DNA from: an uncultured beta proteobacterium
GTDB taxonomy: Bacteria > Pseudomonadota > Gammaproteobacteria > Burkholderiales > Burkholderiaceae_C
Assembly: GCA_903838565.1 (NCBI GenBank)
Contig: CAILZB010000041.1
Span: 24,885 to 88,884 of the forward strand
Direction of reading: 5' to 3'
DNA: 64,000 nucleotides
Shown: positions 19,158 through 27,996 of the stretch, piece by piece
How positions within the stretch are numbered: position 1 is the first letter of the stretch
How the letters are laid out: each line of letters opens with the position of its first letter
Made by a program: the position numbers and the translations under genes
Notes under the pieces: generated by a model
Seen by the model: the letters and a program-made list of their open reading frames with translations, nothing else
Told to the model about the DNA's origin: nothing
The model's database searches: none

Positions 19158-21679
19158 ACGTGCGCGCCGCGTCACTGGCGCTGAGCGCCTGTCTGGTCCT
19201 GTTGGGCGGCTGCGCCGTACCCCACGCGGGCGTTCCCGCCAAGACGGATCCCGTCGCAAAGCCTGCCGCCTGCCACAGCCATCCGCTGGGCGCACGCGAG
19301 TTGTATCTGCGCGGCAGCTTCAACGCCTGGAGTGCGGATGAAGCGCAGAAGTTTGTCTATTTCTGCGACCGCTTTGAACTCGTCACGGCGCTCACTGGGC
19401 AGCACAGCTTCAAACTCGGCGATGACGACTGGTCGCCGGATGCCGACATGGGGGGCGCCAGGATCCAAGCTGGCGTGGCCACGCCGCTTGCCTACAAGGG
19501 CCCGGCCATGGCCTACTCGTTCAACGGGCGCTATCGCATCCAACTCACCCTGCCACCCACCACGCCCAGGCCGATCATGACCCTCACAGAATGCCCCACC
19601 TCGCTCATGGGCGAGGCGCTGCCCTGCGCCACAGTTCCCGAACAGGCCGCGGTTTCGATCACCGATGCCGTGGCCCTGAGCGTGCGTCACGACTCGCGCG
19701 CGCTGCTTGACAAGGCGCCCTTCGGCGCCGTCGTCGCAGGCACAACGATGCAATTTCACGTCAGCGCCCTCCCCGGCGTCTCCAGCGTGACCCTGGTGCT
19801 GGAGAAGCGTCGCCTGGAAGGCAATCAGGAACTGCTGGAGTACACGCCAGCCGCGCGCATTGCGATGCGTCGTTCTGCGCCGGGCGCAGACGGTCGTGAA
19901 TCATGGTACGCGCAGCAGCATTTCAACGAAGTCGGCATCTATGGCTACAGCTTTGAAGCGGTGATCGCTGGCCAGACCTACATCTACCAGAACAACGCCA
20001 ACGCCATCTTCTGGACGCGCGAAAAAGGCTCGGGCGGCCTGGGTCATGTGGACCTGCTGCCCGCCTCACGAAAGAGCGTGCGCCGCTTTCGCCAGACCGT
20101 TTACGCCGCCGACTTTGTGGTGCCGGCCTGGGCCAGGGACGCGGTCTATTACTACATCTTTCCGGAGCGATTTCGCAACGGCAACCAGGCGAACGATCCC
20201 AAGCCGGGTGTGGATCATTACCAGGACAAGGCGGTCGAGTTCCACAAGGACTGGCTGGAAAAACCCTTCAAGCCCGGCTCGGGCGACGGCTCGGACGCGG
20301 TCTACAACAACGACTTCTTCGGCGGCGACCTCGCCGGCGTCATCGAAAAGCTCGACTACATCGCCGACCTGGGCGCGAACACGCTCTACATCACGCCGCT
20401 GTTCCAGGCAGCGAGCAACCACAAGTACGACACCGCGGACTATCAGCACATCGACCGCGCCTTTGGCTCCAACGAAGACTTCGAACGCCTGACCCGCGAA
20501 GCCGCCAGGCGAGGCATCCGCGTCATCCCCGACGCCTCGCTGAATCACACCGGAGTCGACTCGATCTACTTCGATCGCTTCGGCAAATACGGCGGCGCCG
20601 GCGCTTTCCATGGCGGCAAGGTCAACCCGGCTTCGCCCTACGCCGACTGGTACAAATTTGACGCCACTCAAGCGGACCCCGACAAGCAGTACCAGGGTTG
20701 GGTCGGGGTGCAAAACCTACCCGAGTTGAACAAGGCCTCGCCCAGCTACCGCGACTTCGCCTATGGCGCCAAGGATTCCGTCATGAAGCAGTGGCTGGAC
20801 CGCGGCGCCGCGGGCTGGCGCATGGACGTGGCACCCTGGGTGCCGGACGACTTCTGGCGCGAATGGCGCAAGTCGATCAAGCAGCACCGCCCTGACGCGC
20901 TGACGATCGCCGAAACCTGGTTCGACGCCTCGAAGTTTTTCCTGGGCGACGAGTTCGACTCGACCATGAACTACATCTTTCGCAACACCGTGCTCGACTA
21001 CGCCGCCGGCGGCAACGCCCGGGCCCTGTACGAGAACATCGAGTTGATGCGCGAAGCCTATCCGGCGCAGTCCTTCTTTGCGCTGATGAACTTGCTCTCA
21101 AGCCACGACCAGGCGCGTGCGCTGCACCAGTTCGGCTACCGCTCGGACAGCGACGCGGCCCCCACGATTGCGTTGGCCAAACAGCGATTGCGCCTGGCCG
21201 TCTTTTTCCAGATGGTGTTCCCCGGATCGCCGGCCGTGTACTACGGCGACGAGGTCGGGCTCACCGGCGGCGACGACCCCTACAACCGCGCCGCCTACCC
21301 CTGGGCCGATCGCGGAGGCAAGCCGGACGATACGTTGCTGGAAGATTTCAAACGGCTCATCCGCCTGCGCCGGGAGCACGCCGTGCTGCGCCACGGCAGC
21401 CTGTCGGCGCCGTTGCTGCTGAACGAACACGTGATCGTGCTGGCACGACAGGATGGCGCGGACTGGGCCATCACCGCCAGCAACAACAGCGACAAACCAC
21501 AAGCCGTGACGTTCCCGCTTCCGGTGGCCGCAGGCACGAATGAATGGGTCGATGCGCTCACCGGCGCGAAGCACATAGTACTCAACGGCAAGCTCACCGT
21601 GACGGTGCCGGCGCTGTTTGGCAGCGTGCTGCTGATTGCACCGCCCGCCGTTGTGGCACCTGCATCGCTGCAACAGTGA
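19154..21679 (+). CDS. Lipoprotein GH13 alpha-glucan hydrolase (neopullulanase/amylase-like)
   Basis: This 841-residue lipoprotein has a lipobox ending LGGC (Cys20). An N-terminal carbohydrate-binding/E-set module like that of pullulanases ([11 protein letters not shown] to [16 protein letters not shown]) is followed by a second beta module and a GH13 barrel. Catalytic residues are Asp558 (GWRMDVAP), Glu587 (IAETW) and Asp652 (SSHDQAR). TTG 19154 is preferred because AGGAGG lies 9 bases upstream and it is coupled to malG (overlap with its TGA); GTG 19160 is a close alternative, and upstream starts would translate a malG shadow. It is the last gene of the mal operon. It probably trims dextrins at the outer or inner membrane before uptake. 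Product specificity is not determinable. Confidence 0.92.
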   Translation: MNVRAASLALSACLVLLGGCAVPHAGVPAKTDPVAKPAACHSHPLGARELYLRGSFNAWSADEAQKFVYFCDRFELVTALTGQHSFKLGDDDWSPDADMGGARIQAGVATPLAYKGPAMAYSFNGRYRIQLTLPPTTPRPIMTLTECPTSLMGEALPCATVPEQAAVSITDAVALSVRHDSRALLDKAPFGAVVAGTTMQFHVSALPGVSSVTLVLEKRRLEGNQELLEYTPAARIAMRRSAPGADGRESWYAQQHFNEVGIYGYSFEAVIAGQTYIYQNNANAIFWTREKGSGGLGHVDLLPASRKSVRRFRQTVYAADFVVPAWARDAVYYYIFPERFRNGNQANDPKPGVDHYQDKAVEFHKDWLEKPFKPGSGDGSDAVYNNDFFGGDLAGVIEKLDYIADLGANTLYITPLFQAASNHKYDTADYQHIDRAFGSNEDFERLTREAARRGIRVIPDASLNHTGVDSIYFDRFGKYGGAGAFHGGKVNPASPYADWYKFDATQADPDKQYQGWVGVQNLPELNKASPSYRDFAYGAKDSVMKQWLDRGAAGWRMDVAPWVPDDFWREWRKSIKQHRPDALTIAETWFDASKFFLGDEFDSTMNYIFRNTVLDYAAGGNARALYENIELMREAYPAQSFFALMNLLSSHDQARALHQFGYRSDSDAAPTIALAKQRLRLAVFFQMVFPGSPAVYYGDEVGLTGGDDPYNRAAYPWADRGGKPDDTLLEDFKRLIRLRREHAVLRHGSLSAPLLLNEHVIVLARQDGADWAITASNNSDKPQAVTFPLPVAAGTNEWVDALTGAKHIVLNGKLTVTVPALFGSVLLIAPPAVVAPASLQQ

Positions 21680-21695
21680 ATCCGCTCACAAGCTT

Positions 21696-21710
21696 GCCTG
21701 ACGGTCAGGC
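21696..21710. repeat. Short perfect inverted repeat after the mal operon
   Basis: GCCTGACGGTCAGGC is a perfect 7-bp dyad around one base, 17 bp after the GH13 stop. It could form a tight hairpin at the end of the mal transcript. No T-run follows, so it is not called an intrinsic terminator; it may be an operator or an mRNA 3'-end stabiliser. Confidence 0.35.
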
Positions 21711-21868
21711 TGGCCACCTCGAGGAGTAGGCGGGCCGGCGAGTGTGCGGTCGTGCCTGCGGTTCATGACAGTTGGGAGTCCATCGCGCCGCTGGATCCAG
21801 CGACAGCCAGCCATCGACTCCAGTGCTGGCGCTGGCTAGAATGATCAGCGCGTCGAACGGGGGCCAAT

Positions 21869-22558
21869 ATGAAGAAACAATTCAGCCTGGTTGCTTGCGT
21901 CATCTGCATGGGTCTCGCGTTGGCCGATACCACTGAACCGACAGGCCCATCAGTCGAAAAAGCCCATCAGATCGCGCGATGTGGCAGTCACGTCAAGTAC
22001 TACAGCGACGGCAAGCCCTACTCTTGCCAAGTCTCCGACGCGTTCCTTGTAGGAGACATTCACATTCCCCCTGGTTCCGATATTTCTTTCCGACCGGATG
22101 GAACGGTGGGCAGTGCATGGCTCGGCAAGGAAAGCGCCGTCTATGGACAAATTCTGCCGCAGGGAACTGCCCTCTTCTTTGCTTCAGGCGATCGGTTGCG
22201 GCACTTCTGGCTCCCCAAGGACACCGTCATTCAGGGGCATCTGGTGAAGGGCCAAGACGACGGTGCAGGCGCTCGCCTGCACCCCAATGGCAAGCTGCTC
22301 GCCATATGGCTCGCACAGGACGAGGTGATCGACGGAGTCCCGTGCACATCCAGCGGCAATGTCCTGCGCATGGGTTTCGGCGTCATTCACCTTGGCACCC
22401 AGCGCATGGCTTGGTTTTACGAGAATGGTCGCCTCCAGCAAGCGATGCTTTCGCGAGATGTCAAATTGCAAGGGCATGGCTTCAAGAAGGGTGAGGTCAT
22501 CAGCCTCGCTCCCGATGGAAAAATCGATCTCAACGCAAAGAAGCTGTACGAGTGGTGA
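21869..22558 (+). CDS. Secreted protein with about five 29-residue repeats, function unknown
   Basis: I do not recognise this 229-residue protein. It begins with a signal peptide (KKQFSLVACVICMGLALA, cut before DTTEP), so it is exported. From residue 45 on it consists of imperfect repeats of about 29 residues with a pattern of Gly, an aromatic or hydrophobic strand, D/N-G, a WL-x(2)-D/E turn and a closing Gly (for example TVGSAWLGKESAVYG, RLRHFWLPKDTVIQG, KLLAIWLAQDEVIDG). This resembles MORN-like or other beta-solenoid repeats. Three cysteines (in RCGSHV, YSCQVS and VPCTSS) may form disulfides. It stands alone between the mal operon and the convergent SDR gene, with a GGGGG-containing leader. 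Its codon use is less GC-biased than its neighbours. Confidence 0.75.
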   Translation: MKKQFSLVACVICMGLALADTTEPTGPSVEKAHQIARCGSHVKYYSDGKPYSCQVSDAFLVGDIHIPPGSDISFRPDGTVGSAWLGKESAVYGQILPQGTALFFASGDRLRHFWLPKDTVIQGHLVKGQDDGAGARLHPNGKLLAIWLAQDEVIDGVPCTSSGNVLRMGFGVIHLGTQRMAWFYENGRLQQAMLSRDVKLQGHGFKKGEVISLAPDGKIDLNAKKLYEW

Positions 22559-22703
22559 ACTTTCATTCATCAAGTTCACGCTGCCTTGTGTGTTCCGGTG
22601 TCCGCTCCGATTTAAGGGGTGGGTGACGCGCCGGGCGCCACGATGTTGGGCGCTGCCTGGCTTTCATTGACTCGTTGTGACGACGCGGCTCAAACCGAGA
22701 CAC

Positions 22704-23510
22704 TCAAATCATGGGGTAAAGCGAAGCGCCGCCGTCCACCAGCAGCGTCGCGCCGGTCATGTAGTCGCTGGCGCGGCTGCACAAGAACAGCGTGGCTTCC
22801 GCCACCGAGTCCGCACTTTGAAGTTGTCCCACAGGGATGGCCAGCTTGGCCCTTTTCTGATACTGGGCGTCCTCGTTCCACTGCTTCAAGGCCATGCCGG
22901 CCCCAACGATGCCCGGTGCCAGAATGTTGACGCGGATGTGCCTGTCGGCCAGTTCACGCGCCAGTCCTTTGGCGAACATGTCCAGCGCCGCCTTGCTCGG
23001 TGAATAGGCGCCGTTGCCCGGCCACGGCACCTGGCCCACCCAGGACGAAGTGAACAGGATGCGCGCCGGTTGCTCCGCCGTCGCCTTGCGCTGCAGCAGC
23101 GGTATCGCGGCGCGGCTGACGAGAAAGTGGGCGTTCAAGTTCAACTCGAAGGTCTTTTTCCAGTCGGCGTAAGTGTAGCTTTCGATGGCGCCAGGCAGCA
23201 CGGCGCCCGCGTGGCAGATCACGGTGTCGGGCGCACAAGGCTCCCCGTCGACAGCGCACGAGGCCTGGAAGAAGTCGGTCACGGCCTGCTCGTCGGTGAT
23301 GTCGACGGGGACCGATGCCAGCCTGGACTGAAGTTGCGGCGGCAACGGCAGGGGAAAGGCGCAGGGATCCAGGTTCACGACGCGTGCACCGTGGGCCAAA
23401 AGGCGCGCCACCATCACTTGGCCCAGGGCGCCGCTGCCGCCGGTGATCAGGACCGTGCGACCCGCCAAGCAGGTGGATGAAAAACTGGGACTCTGAAATG
23501 ATGGGTACAT
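22704..23510 (-). CDS. SDR family NAD(P)-dependent oxidoreductase
   Basis: The 268-residue short-chain dehydrogenase has the cofactor motif TGGSGALG (about residues 23-30), a CHAGAV version of the NNAG motif, the catalytic YSPSK and the DGGASLYPMI end of classical SDRs. The catalytic Ser of the SS-WVG region precedes the Tyr as usual. It is the final gene of the leftward PUL-like cluster, starting 10 bp after the GH127 gene. SDRs in sugar loci often oxidise or reduce the released monosaccharide (for example an aldose or uronate), which would fit a product of the GH127 enzyme. The substrate is not readable from sequence. Confidence 0.9.
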   Translation of the reverse strand: MYPSFQSPSFSSTCLAGRTVLITGGSGALGQVMVARLLAHGARVVNLDPCAFPLPLPPQLQSRLASVPVDITDEQAVTDFFQASCAVDGEPCAPDTVICHAGAVLPGAIESYTYADWKKTFELNLNAHFLVSRAAIPLLQRKATAEQPARILFTSSWVGQVPWPGNGAYSPSKAALDMFAKGLARELADRHIRVNILAPGIVGAGMALKQWNEDAQYQKRAKLAIPVGQLQSADSVAEATLFLCSRASDYMTGATLLVDGGASLYPMI

Positions 23511-23520
23511 GGCGGATGGC

Positions 23521-25407
23521 TCAACAGCAGGGGAACACCGTGATTCGCAGCAGCGTGCTGCCGTAGGGCACGAGCTCGAGGGTCTCGACCTCGGCGCTGG
23601 CTTCGATCAGTTGGGGAAACGCCGGCGTCGTGGTCACCTCGGCGCCGATGCGCGCATCGGCAAATGATTGCAGCTGCCACGCGGGGACACGCCGCGCCGG
23701 CACCGAGATGCGAACCGGCGGCTGGTCCCAGGGGTAGGCCGTGCTCTGTCCAGTATGCACTGGCAGGCTGCCGAGCAATGCTGCGTCAATGGCCAGCGCG
23801 TAATTCCACGGCTGCGCCGGCGTTCTTGCCCGCGCAGGGAACTGCGCGCTGGACTTGGCGTACCCCGCGATTACCTCGTCCTCGCAGCGGATCGGCAGGC
23901 TGAAGGCCAGAGGTCCGCGTTCCACCGCGACGCCACCATCCGGCCAGGCGCTCAATCGCACCTGCATCGGAAGTTTCAGCGTGATCCGGTCGCCATCGGC
24001 AAAGACGCGATCGATCCGGCAGAACCGGCCCGCGGTGAGATCCACCGGCAGCGGGCTGCCGTTGAGCCACAGCTGCGCCTGGCTGCACCAGCTCGGAATG
24101 CGGATCGACAGCGGGAAGCGCGTGGGCGCCGAGATCCCGATACGGAACTCGATCACTTCGGAAAACGGGTAGTCGGTGACTTCGTCGATGGTCACCGGCG
24201 TCTGGTCCGCGCCCACGTTCGCGGCGACGCTGCAGGGCCCCAGCAGCGCTGCAACCAGGCCGTGGTCGGGCGTGGCCAACCACATCTGCTCGACGAAATA
24301 CGGCATGAAGCGGTTCACATTGCCAGTGCAGCACTCCACGTCGTGGCCGGGAAGGTAGGCCATGCGCGCCGCGTGGTGCCCGAAAGGATTGGAGTCGAGC
24401 GCGCAGACCGCCTGATTCGGCGACGAAAAATACTGGTGCGAGCGGAAGTCCTTGGTGACTGCCCCCAGGCCGCCGTTGAACACGGCCTTTTCGATGGCAT
24501 CGGCGTAGCCGGCCTCGCCGGTGATCTGCAGCAGCACGCCGTAGCTGTAGGGAAAGGTGGCGGTGTTGCAGGTCTCGGTGCCGGCGCTGGCGCCCCGCCC
24601 TGCGAAGTGTTCGGTGGAGCTGGGCAGGCCCGAGACCAGCAGGTGATCGCGCTCCATCGTCTGAAGCCCCTGGATCGCGTCGTCCAGAAAAGCCTGCTTG
24701 CCGCTGGCGCGGTACAGGATGGCGGGGATCTTCACCAGTTCCAGGTACACCACGCCATGCGTCGTGGGTCCTGAGTCCGAGCTGAAGTCGATGTCGCCAC
24801 CGGCCCAATTGCGGTAACGGAGGTCGGAGCGAAACAGCGCATACGCCTCTTCGGCCATGGCCAGCATGCGCGGGTCGGCGGTCTTGTCAAACAGCCAGCA
24901 CAGTTGCTCCACGTTCGCCAGTTCCAGCACGTCGGCGAAGTCCTCGGCGGCGAATGTCAGATAGTGGCGGTGCATCAGTTCGACGATGCTGTCGTCGCCA
25001 GTGGCGGCGTGCTCGCACATCAGCGCCCGGTTGAAGCTGGCGTAGGGCCAATGCCGGTAGCGCTCGCTGAGTTCGGTGCCGAAGCGCCCGCTGGGTGTGA
25101 CGTGGCTGCGAACGTAGTCGAAATTGGCGCGCACCTGTTGCAGCAGTTCCTCGTCGCGCAGCAGATGCCCCAGGCGCAGCGCGCCGTCCAGGAAGTAGGC
25201 CGTCTGCTCATACGGCCACCAAGCCGTGGGCGAGCCCTCCATCTTGTCCCCCGCCCACAGGCAGGTGTTGAAGGGGTAGCCCGCGACGGCGACGTTGCCG
25301 GTCAATCCCGATTTCTGTCGGCAAAGAAATTCCCTGATCCAGCCATTGGGCTTGATCTGTGTGATCTTCAGCTTGGCATAGGCGGTGTGTGAAGGCGGCT
25401 GGGTCAT
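23521..25407 (-). CDS. GH127 family glycoside hydrolase (beta-L-arabinofuranosidase-like, DUF1680)
   Basis: The 628-residue protein is an alpha/alpha-barrel GH127 (DUF1680) enzyme. It carries the family's zinc/thiolate active site: Glu278 and Cys280 in GTETC and Cys359-Cys360 in VECCTGN, spaced as in the characterised Bifidobacterium beta-L-arabinofuranosidase HypBA1. No signal peptide is seen, so it is probably cytoplasmic and acts on imported oligosaccharides. It lies in a tight operon with GH13 enzymes and an esterase (21 bp after the esterase). Characterised GH127 members cut beta-L-arabinofuranose or unusual branched sugars, not alpha-glucans, so its presence suggests a decorated substrate or a different specificity. 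Confidence 0.88.
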   Translation of the reverse strand: MTQPPSHTAYAKLKITQIKPNGWIREFLCRQKSGLTGNVAVAGYPFNTCLWAGDKMEGSPTAWWPYEQTAYFLDGALRLGHLLRDEELLQQVRANFDYVRSHVTPSGRFGTELSERYRHWPYASFNRALMCEHAATGDDSIVELMHRHYLTFAAEDFADVLELANVEQLCWLFDKTADPRMLAMAEEAYALFRSDLRYRNWAGGDIDFSSDSGPTTHGVVYLELVKIPAILYRASGKQAFLDDAIQGLQTMERDHLLVSGLPSSTEHFAGRGASAGTETCNTATFPYSYGVLLQITGEAGYADAIEKAVFNGGLGAVTKDFRSHQYFSSPNQAVCALDSNPFGHHAARMAYLPGHDVECCTGNVNRFMPYFVEQMWLATPDHGLVAALLGPCSVAANVGADQTPVTIDEVTDYPFSEVIEFRIGISAPTRFPLSIRIPSWCSQAQLWLNGSPLPVDLTAGRFCRIDRVFADGDRITLKLPMQVRLSAWPDGGVAVERGPLAFSLPIRCEDEVIAGYAKSSAQFPARARTPAQPWNYALAIDAALLGSLPVHTGQSTAYPWDQPPVRISVPARRVPAWQLQSFADARIGAEVTTTPAFPQLIEASAEVETLELVPYGSTLLRITVFPCC

Positions 25408-25428
25408 GGCAGTATCGCTGGGCTTGAA

Positions 25429-26340
25429 TCAGGGCTTGCCCAGAAGGAACAGGAGCGGGACCTCCAGCCGCCTGGCCCAGGCGTCTTCGTTGTGCCCTTC
25501 CCCGTCAAACACGCGCGACTGGAAGTTGGCCGCGCCGTAGCCGCGGTCGCGCACGATCTCATCGATGAAGCTCTGATACGTGCCGTAGATGGCGTCGAGC
25601 TCGGTCGTCCCGCGGTCCATGTACAGCCGGTGGTTCACGGGGTCGGCCAGATGGTCGCGCAGGTAGTTGAAGGCCGCCAGCGGCAGCGCCGAGTTCGCCT
25701 CGAAGGTGCCGACCCAGTGCGTGGACAGACCGGCGGCGCCTGCGAAGACCTCGGGGTATTCGTTCATCGCGTAGATCGAGATCACGCCTCCCATGCTCGA
25801 ACCCATGATGAAGGTGTGCTCACGCTGCGGATGCGTGGAGAAGCGCAGGTCGATCGCGGGCTTGAGCTCCTCCACCAGAAAGCGCAGGTAAGCGTCCGAA
25901 CGCGCTTGCTGCTCCATCCATTTGTCCATGAAGGCGCGGCGCGTGGATTCGTTCACCCAGGGCAGGAACTTTTCGGGAAAGTATTCGGACCAGCGCGACT
26001 TGCCGGCGTTGGCGATGCCCACGACGATGGTGTCGGCAATGCGCCCTTCGCGCAGCAGGCGCGAGAGCGTGACGTCCACGTGCCAGGCCTTCTTGAACCA
26101 GGTGGCGCTCGGATCGAACAGGCCCTGGCCGTCCTGCATGTAGAGCACGTTGTAGCGCTTGGACGCCGAGTAACCATCGGGCAGCCAGACGTCGATGTGG
26201 CGGGCTGCGACATATTTGGAGGGAAAGTTCTCCAGCCGCTGGATGCTGCCACTGCTCACCTGCGGCACAGGCTGGGCTTGCACCAAGGCGGCCAATGCGA
26301 GACACAGCAGGGCGAAAAACGAGGAACAAAGTCTTTTCAT
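25429..26340 (-). CDS. Secreted alpha/beta-hydrolase esterase (esterase D / putative esterase family)
   Basis: The 303-residue protein has a signal peptide (SFFALLCLALAALVQAQ) and an esterase fold of the PF00756 type. The nucleophile elbow is GSSMGG within FIMGSSMGGVISIY. DVWLPDGY and VLYMQDGQGLFD are characteristic of this esterase family, and a C-terminal His in FDGEGHNEDAW likely completes the triad. It starts 2 bp after the GH13 glucosidase stop, so it is tightly co-translated. In sugar-utilisation loci such enzymes remove acetyl or feruloyl groups or act on trehalose-type esters. It is predicted to be periplasmic. Confidence 0.87.
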   Translation of the reverse strand: MKRLCSSFFALLCLALAALVQAQPVPQVSSGSIQRLENFPSKYVAARHIDVWLPDGYSASKRYNVLYMQDGQGLFDPSATWFKKAWHVDVTLSRLLREGRIADTIVVGIANAGKSRWSEYFPEKFLPWVNESTRRAFMDKWMEQQARSDAYLRFLVEELKPAIDLRFSTHPQREHTFIMGSSMGGVISIYAMNEYPEVFAGAAGLSTHWVGTFEANSALPLAAFNYLRDHLADPVNHRLYMDRGTTELDAIYGTYQSFIDEIVRDRGYGAANFQSRVFDGEGHNEDAWARRLEVPLLFLLGKP

Positions 26341-26342
26341 CG

Positions 26343-27989
26343 TCAGCCTTCGGGATCGGTTTCGTTGTGGGCGCGCGTGCGCACCGGGAAAATCATCGCG
26401 GCCCAGGGGCCGAGATCGAGTTGCAGGTCCGTGCGTTCGGCGCTTCCCAGCGTCAACGGCTGCGCGCCGGTTGCGAGTGCGCTCGGCAGCGATGCGCTCA
26501 CGGCGTCATCGCTCAAGTTGAACGCGCACAGCACGCCGTCTTCGCCGCAGCGGCGCAGGAACACCAGCACTTTGTCATCGGCCTGCAGCGGCTCGAAGCG
26601 CCCCAGACGCAATGCCGGGTGCGCGCGGCGCAGCGCGAGCAGGCGGCGCGCGAAGTTCAGCGACGAATCGGGATCGCACTCCTGCAGGTCGACGCCATTC
26701 GCCTGCTGCGCCGCGTCCACCGGCAGCCAGGGCGTGCCGCTGGTGAAGCCCGCATGCAAGGCATTCGACTGCCATGGCATGGGCGTGCGGCAACCGTCGC
26801 GCCCCTTGTTGCGCGGCCAATGCGCCTTGCCAAAGGGGTCCTGGATCTGCTCGAACGGCACTTCGGACTGCGTCAGGCCCAGCTCTTCGCCCTGGTACAG
26901 GAAGACCGTTCCGCGCAGGCAGCTCAGCAATGCCAGCAGCTGTTTCGCCCGGTTCGGATTGCCCTTGGCCCAGCGCGTGGCAACGCGCACGGCATCGTGG
27001 TTGGAGAGCGCCCAAGACGGCCAGGCTTGCTCGTGCGCCGCGCCCTGAGATTCCTGCCACGGCAGCATCAGCTGCACCAGATCGTTCGGCTTGGGCTGGT
27101 CGCCCAGCAGCACGAACGAATACGCGGTGTGCAGGCGGTGCGTTCCCCGCGTGTACTCCAGCATGCGCTCCAGGTTGTTGGCCGATCCGATCTCGGCCAC
27201 GGTCATGCGCGCGTCGAAGCAGTCGGTGAGCTCGCGCACCCGTTCCAGAAAGCCCAGGGTCTCGGGCTGGCAGATGTTGTACAGGTGCTGCTGCATGGCG
27301 GCCGGCACATCGCCGCGCAATTCGGGTGGCTGGGGTGGGTTATCGGTGAAGCGGCGGTCGTGGCAGTAGTAGTTGGCCGTGTCCAGGCGAAAGCCATCGA
27401 CGCCGCGCTCCAACCAGAAGCGCCCCACGTCCAGCAGCGCGTCCTGCACCGCCACGCAGTGCAGGTTCAGGTCCGGCATCTGCGCCAGGAAGTTGTGCAG
27501 GTAGTACTGCTGGCGGCGCGGGTCCCAGGTCCAGGTCGGGCAGCCCATCCAGCTTTGCCAGTTGCTCGGGGGCGAGCCGTCGGGCTTGGCGTCGGCCCAG
27601 ACGTACCAGTCGGCCTTGGCGTTGTCGCGACTGCGCCGGCTCTCCTCGAACCAGGCGTGCTCGATCGCGGTGTGTGACCACACCTGGTCGATGATGAGCT
27701 TCAGACCCAGCGCGTGCGCGCGCGCCAGCAGCGCATCGAAGTCGGCCAAGCTGCCGAACATCGGATCGACGCCGCGGTAGTCGAGCACGTCGTAACCGAA
27801 GTCGCGCATCGGCGAAGGGAAAAACGGTGACAGCCAGACGCCGTCCACGCCCAGGCTGGCGACGTAGTCCAGGTGCGCCGTGACGCCCCTGAGGTCGCCG
27901 ATGCCGTCGCCATTGCTGTCGGCAAAGCTGCGCGGGTAGATCTGGTAAATCGTCGCGCCGCGCCACCACTCGTTGTTCAACGTCGACAT
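26343..27989 (-). CDS. GH13 alpha-glucosidase / oligo-1,6-glucosidase (cytoplasmic)
   Basis: The 548-residue GH13 enzyme releases glucose from maltodextrins. It opens with EWWRGATIYQIYPRSFADSNGDGIGDLRG, split here as EWWRGATIYQIYPRSF and DSNGDGIGDLRG, both diagnostic of the GH13 alpha-glucosidase group. Catalytic motifs are GVDGFRLDTANYY (nucleophile Asp), TVAEIGS (acid/base Glu) and LSNHDAVRV (Asp). No signal peptide is present. ATG 27989 (MSTLNNEWW) is 7 bp after the upstream amylase stop; a longer in-frame start at 28031 overlaps that gene and is rejected. It should work with MalQ and GlgP inside the cell and supply glucose to the glucokinases. Confidence 0.92.
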   Translation of the reverse strand: MSTLNNEWWRGATIYQIYPRSFADSNGDGIGDLRGVTAHLDYVASLGVDGVWLSPFFPSPMRDFGYDVLDYRGVDPMFGSLADFDALLARAHALGLKLIIDQVWSHTAIEHAWFEESRRSRDNAKADWYVWADAKPDGSPPSNWQSWMGCPTWTWDPRRQQYYLHNFLAQMPDLNLHCVAVQDALLDVGRFWLERGVDGFRLDTANYYCHDRRFTDNPPQPPELRGDVPAAMQQHLYNICQPETLGFLERVRELTDCFDARMTVAEIGSANNLERMLEYTRGTHRLHTAYSFVLLGDQPKPNDLVQLMLPWQESQGAAHEQAWPSWALSNHDAVRVATRWAKGNPNRAKQLLALLSCLRGTVFLYQGEELGLTQSEVPFEQIQDPFGKAHWPRNKGRDGCRTPMPWQSNALHAGFTSGTPWLPVDAAQQANGVDLQECDPDSSLNFARRLLALRRAHPALRLGRFEPLQADDKVLVFLRRCGEDGVLCAFNLSDDAVSASLPSALATGAQPLTLGSAERTDLQLDLGPWAAMIFPVRTRAHNETDPEG

Positions 27990-27996
27990 GGCGCCT

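Noticed and set aside
21696..21710. Terminator of the mal operon
   Set aside because: The dyad is perfect, but its loop is too small at full pairing and no T-run follows; kept only as a short repeat.
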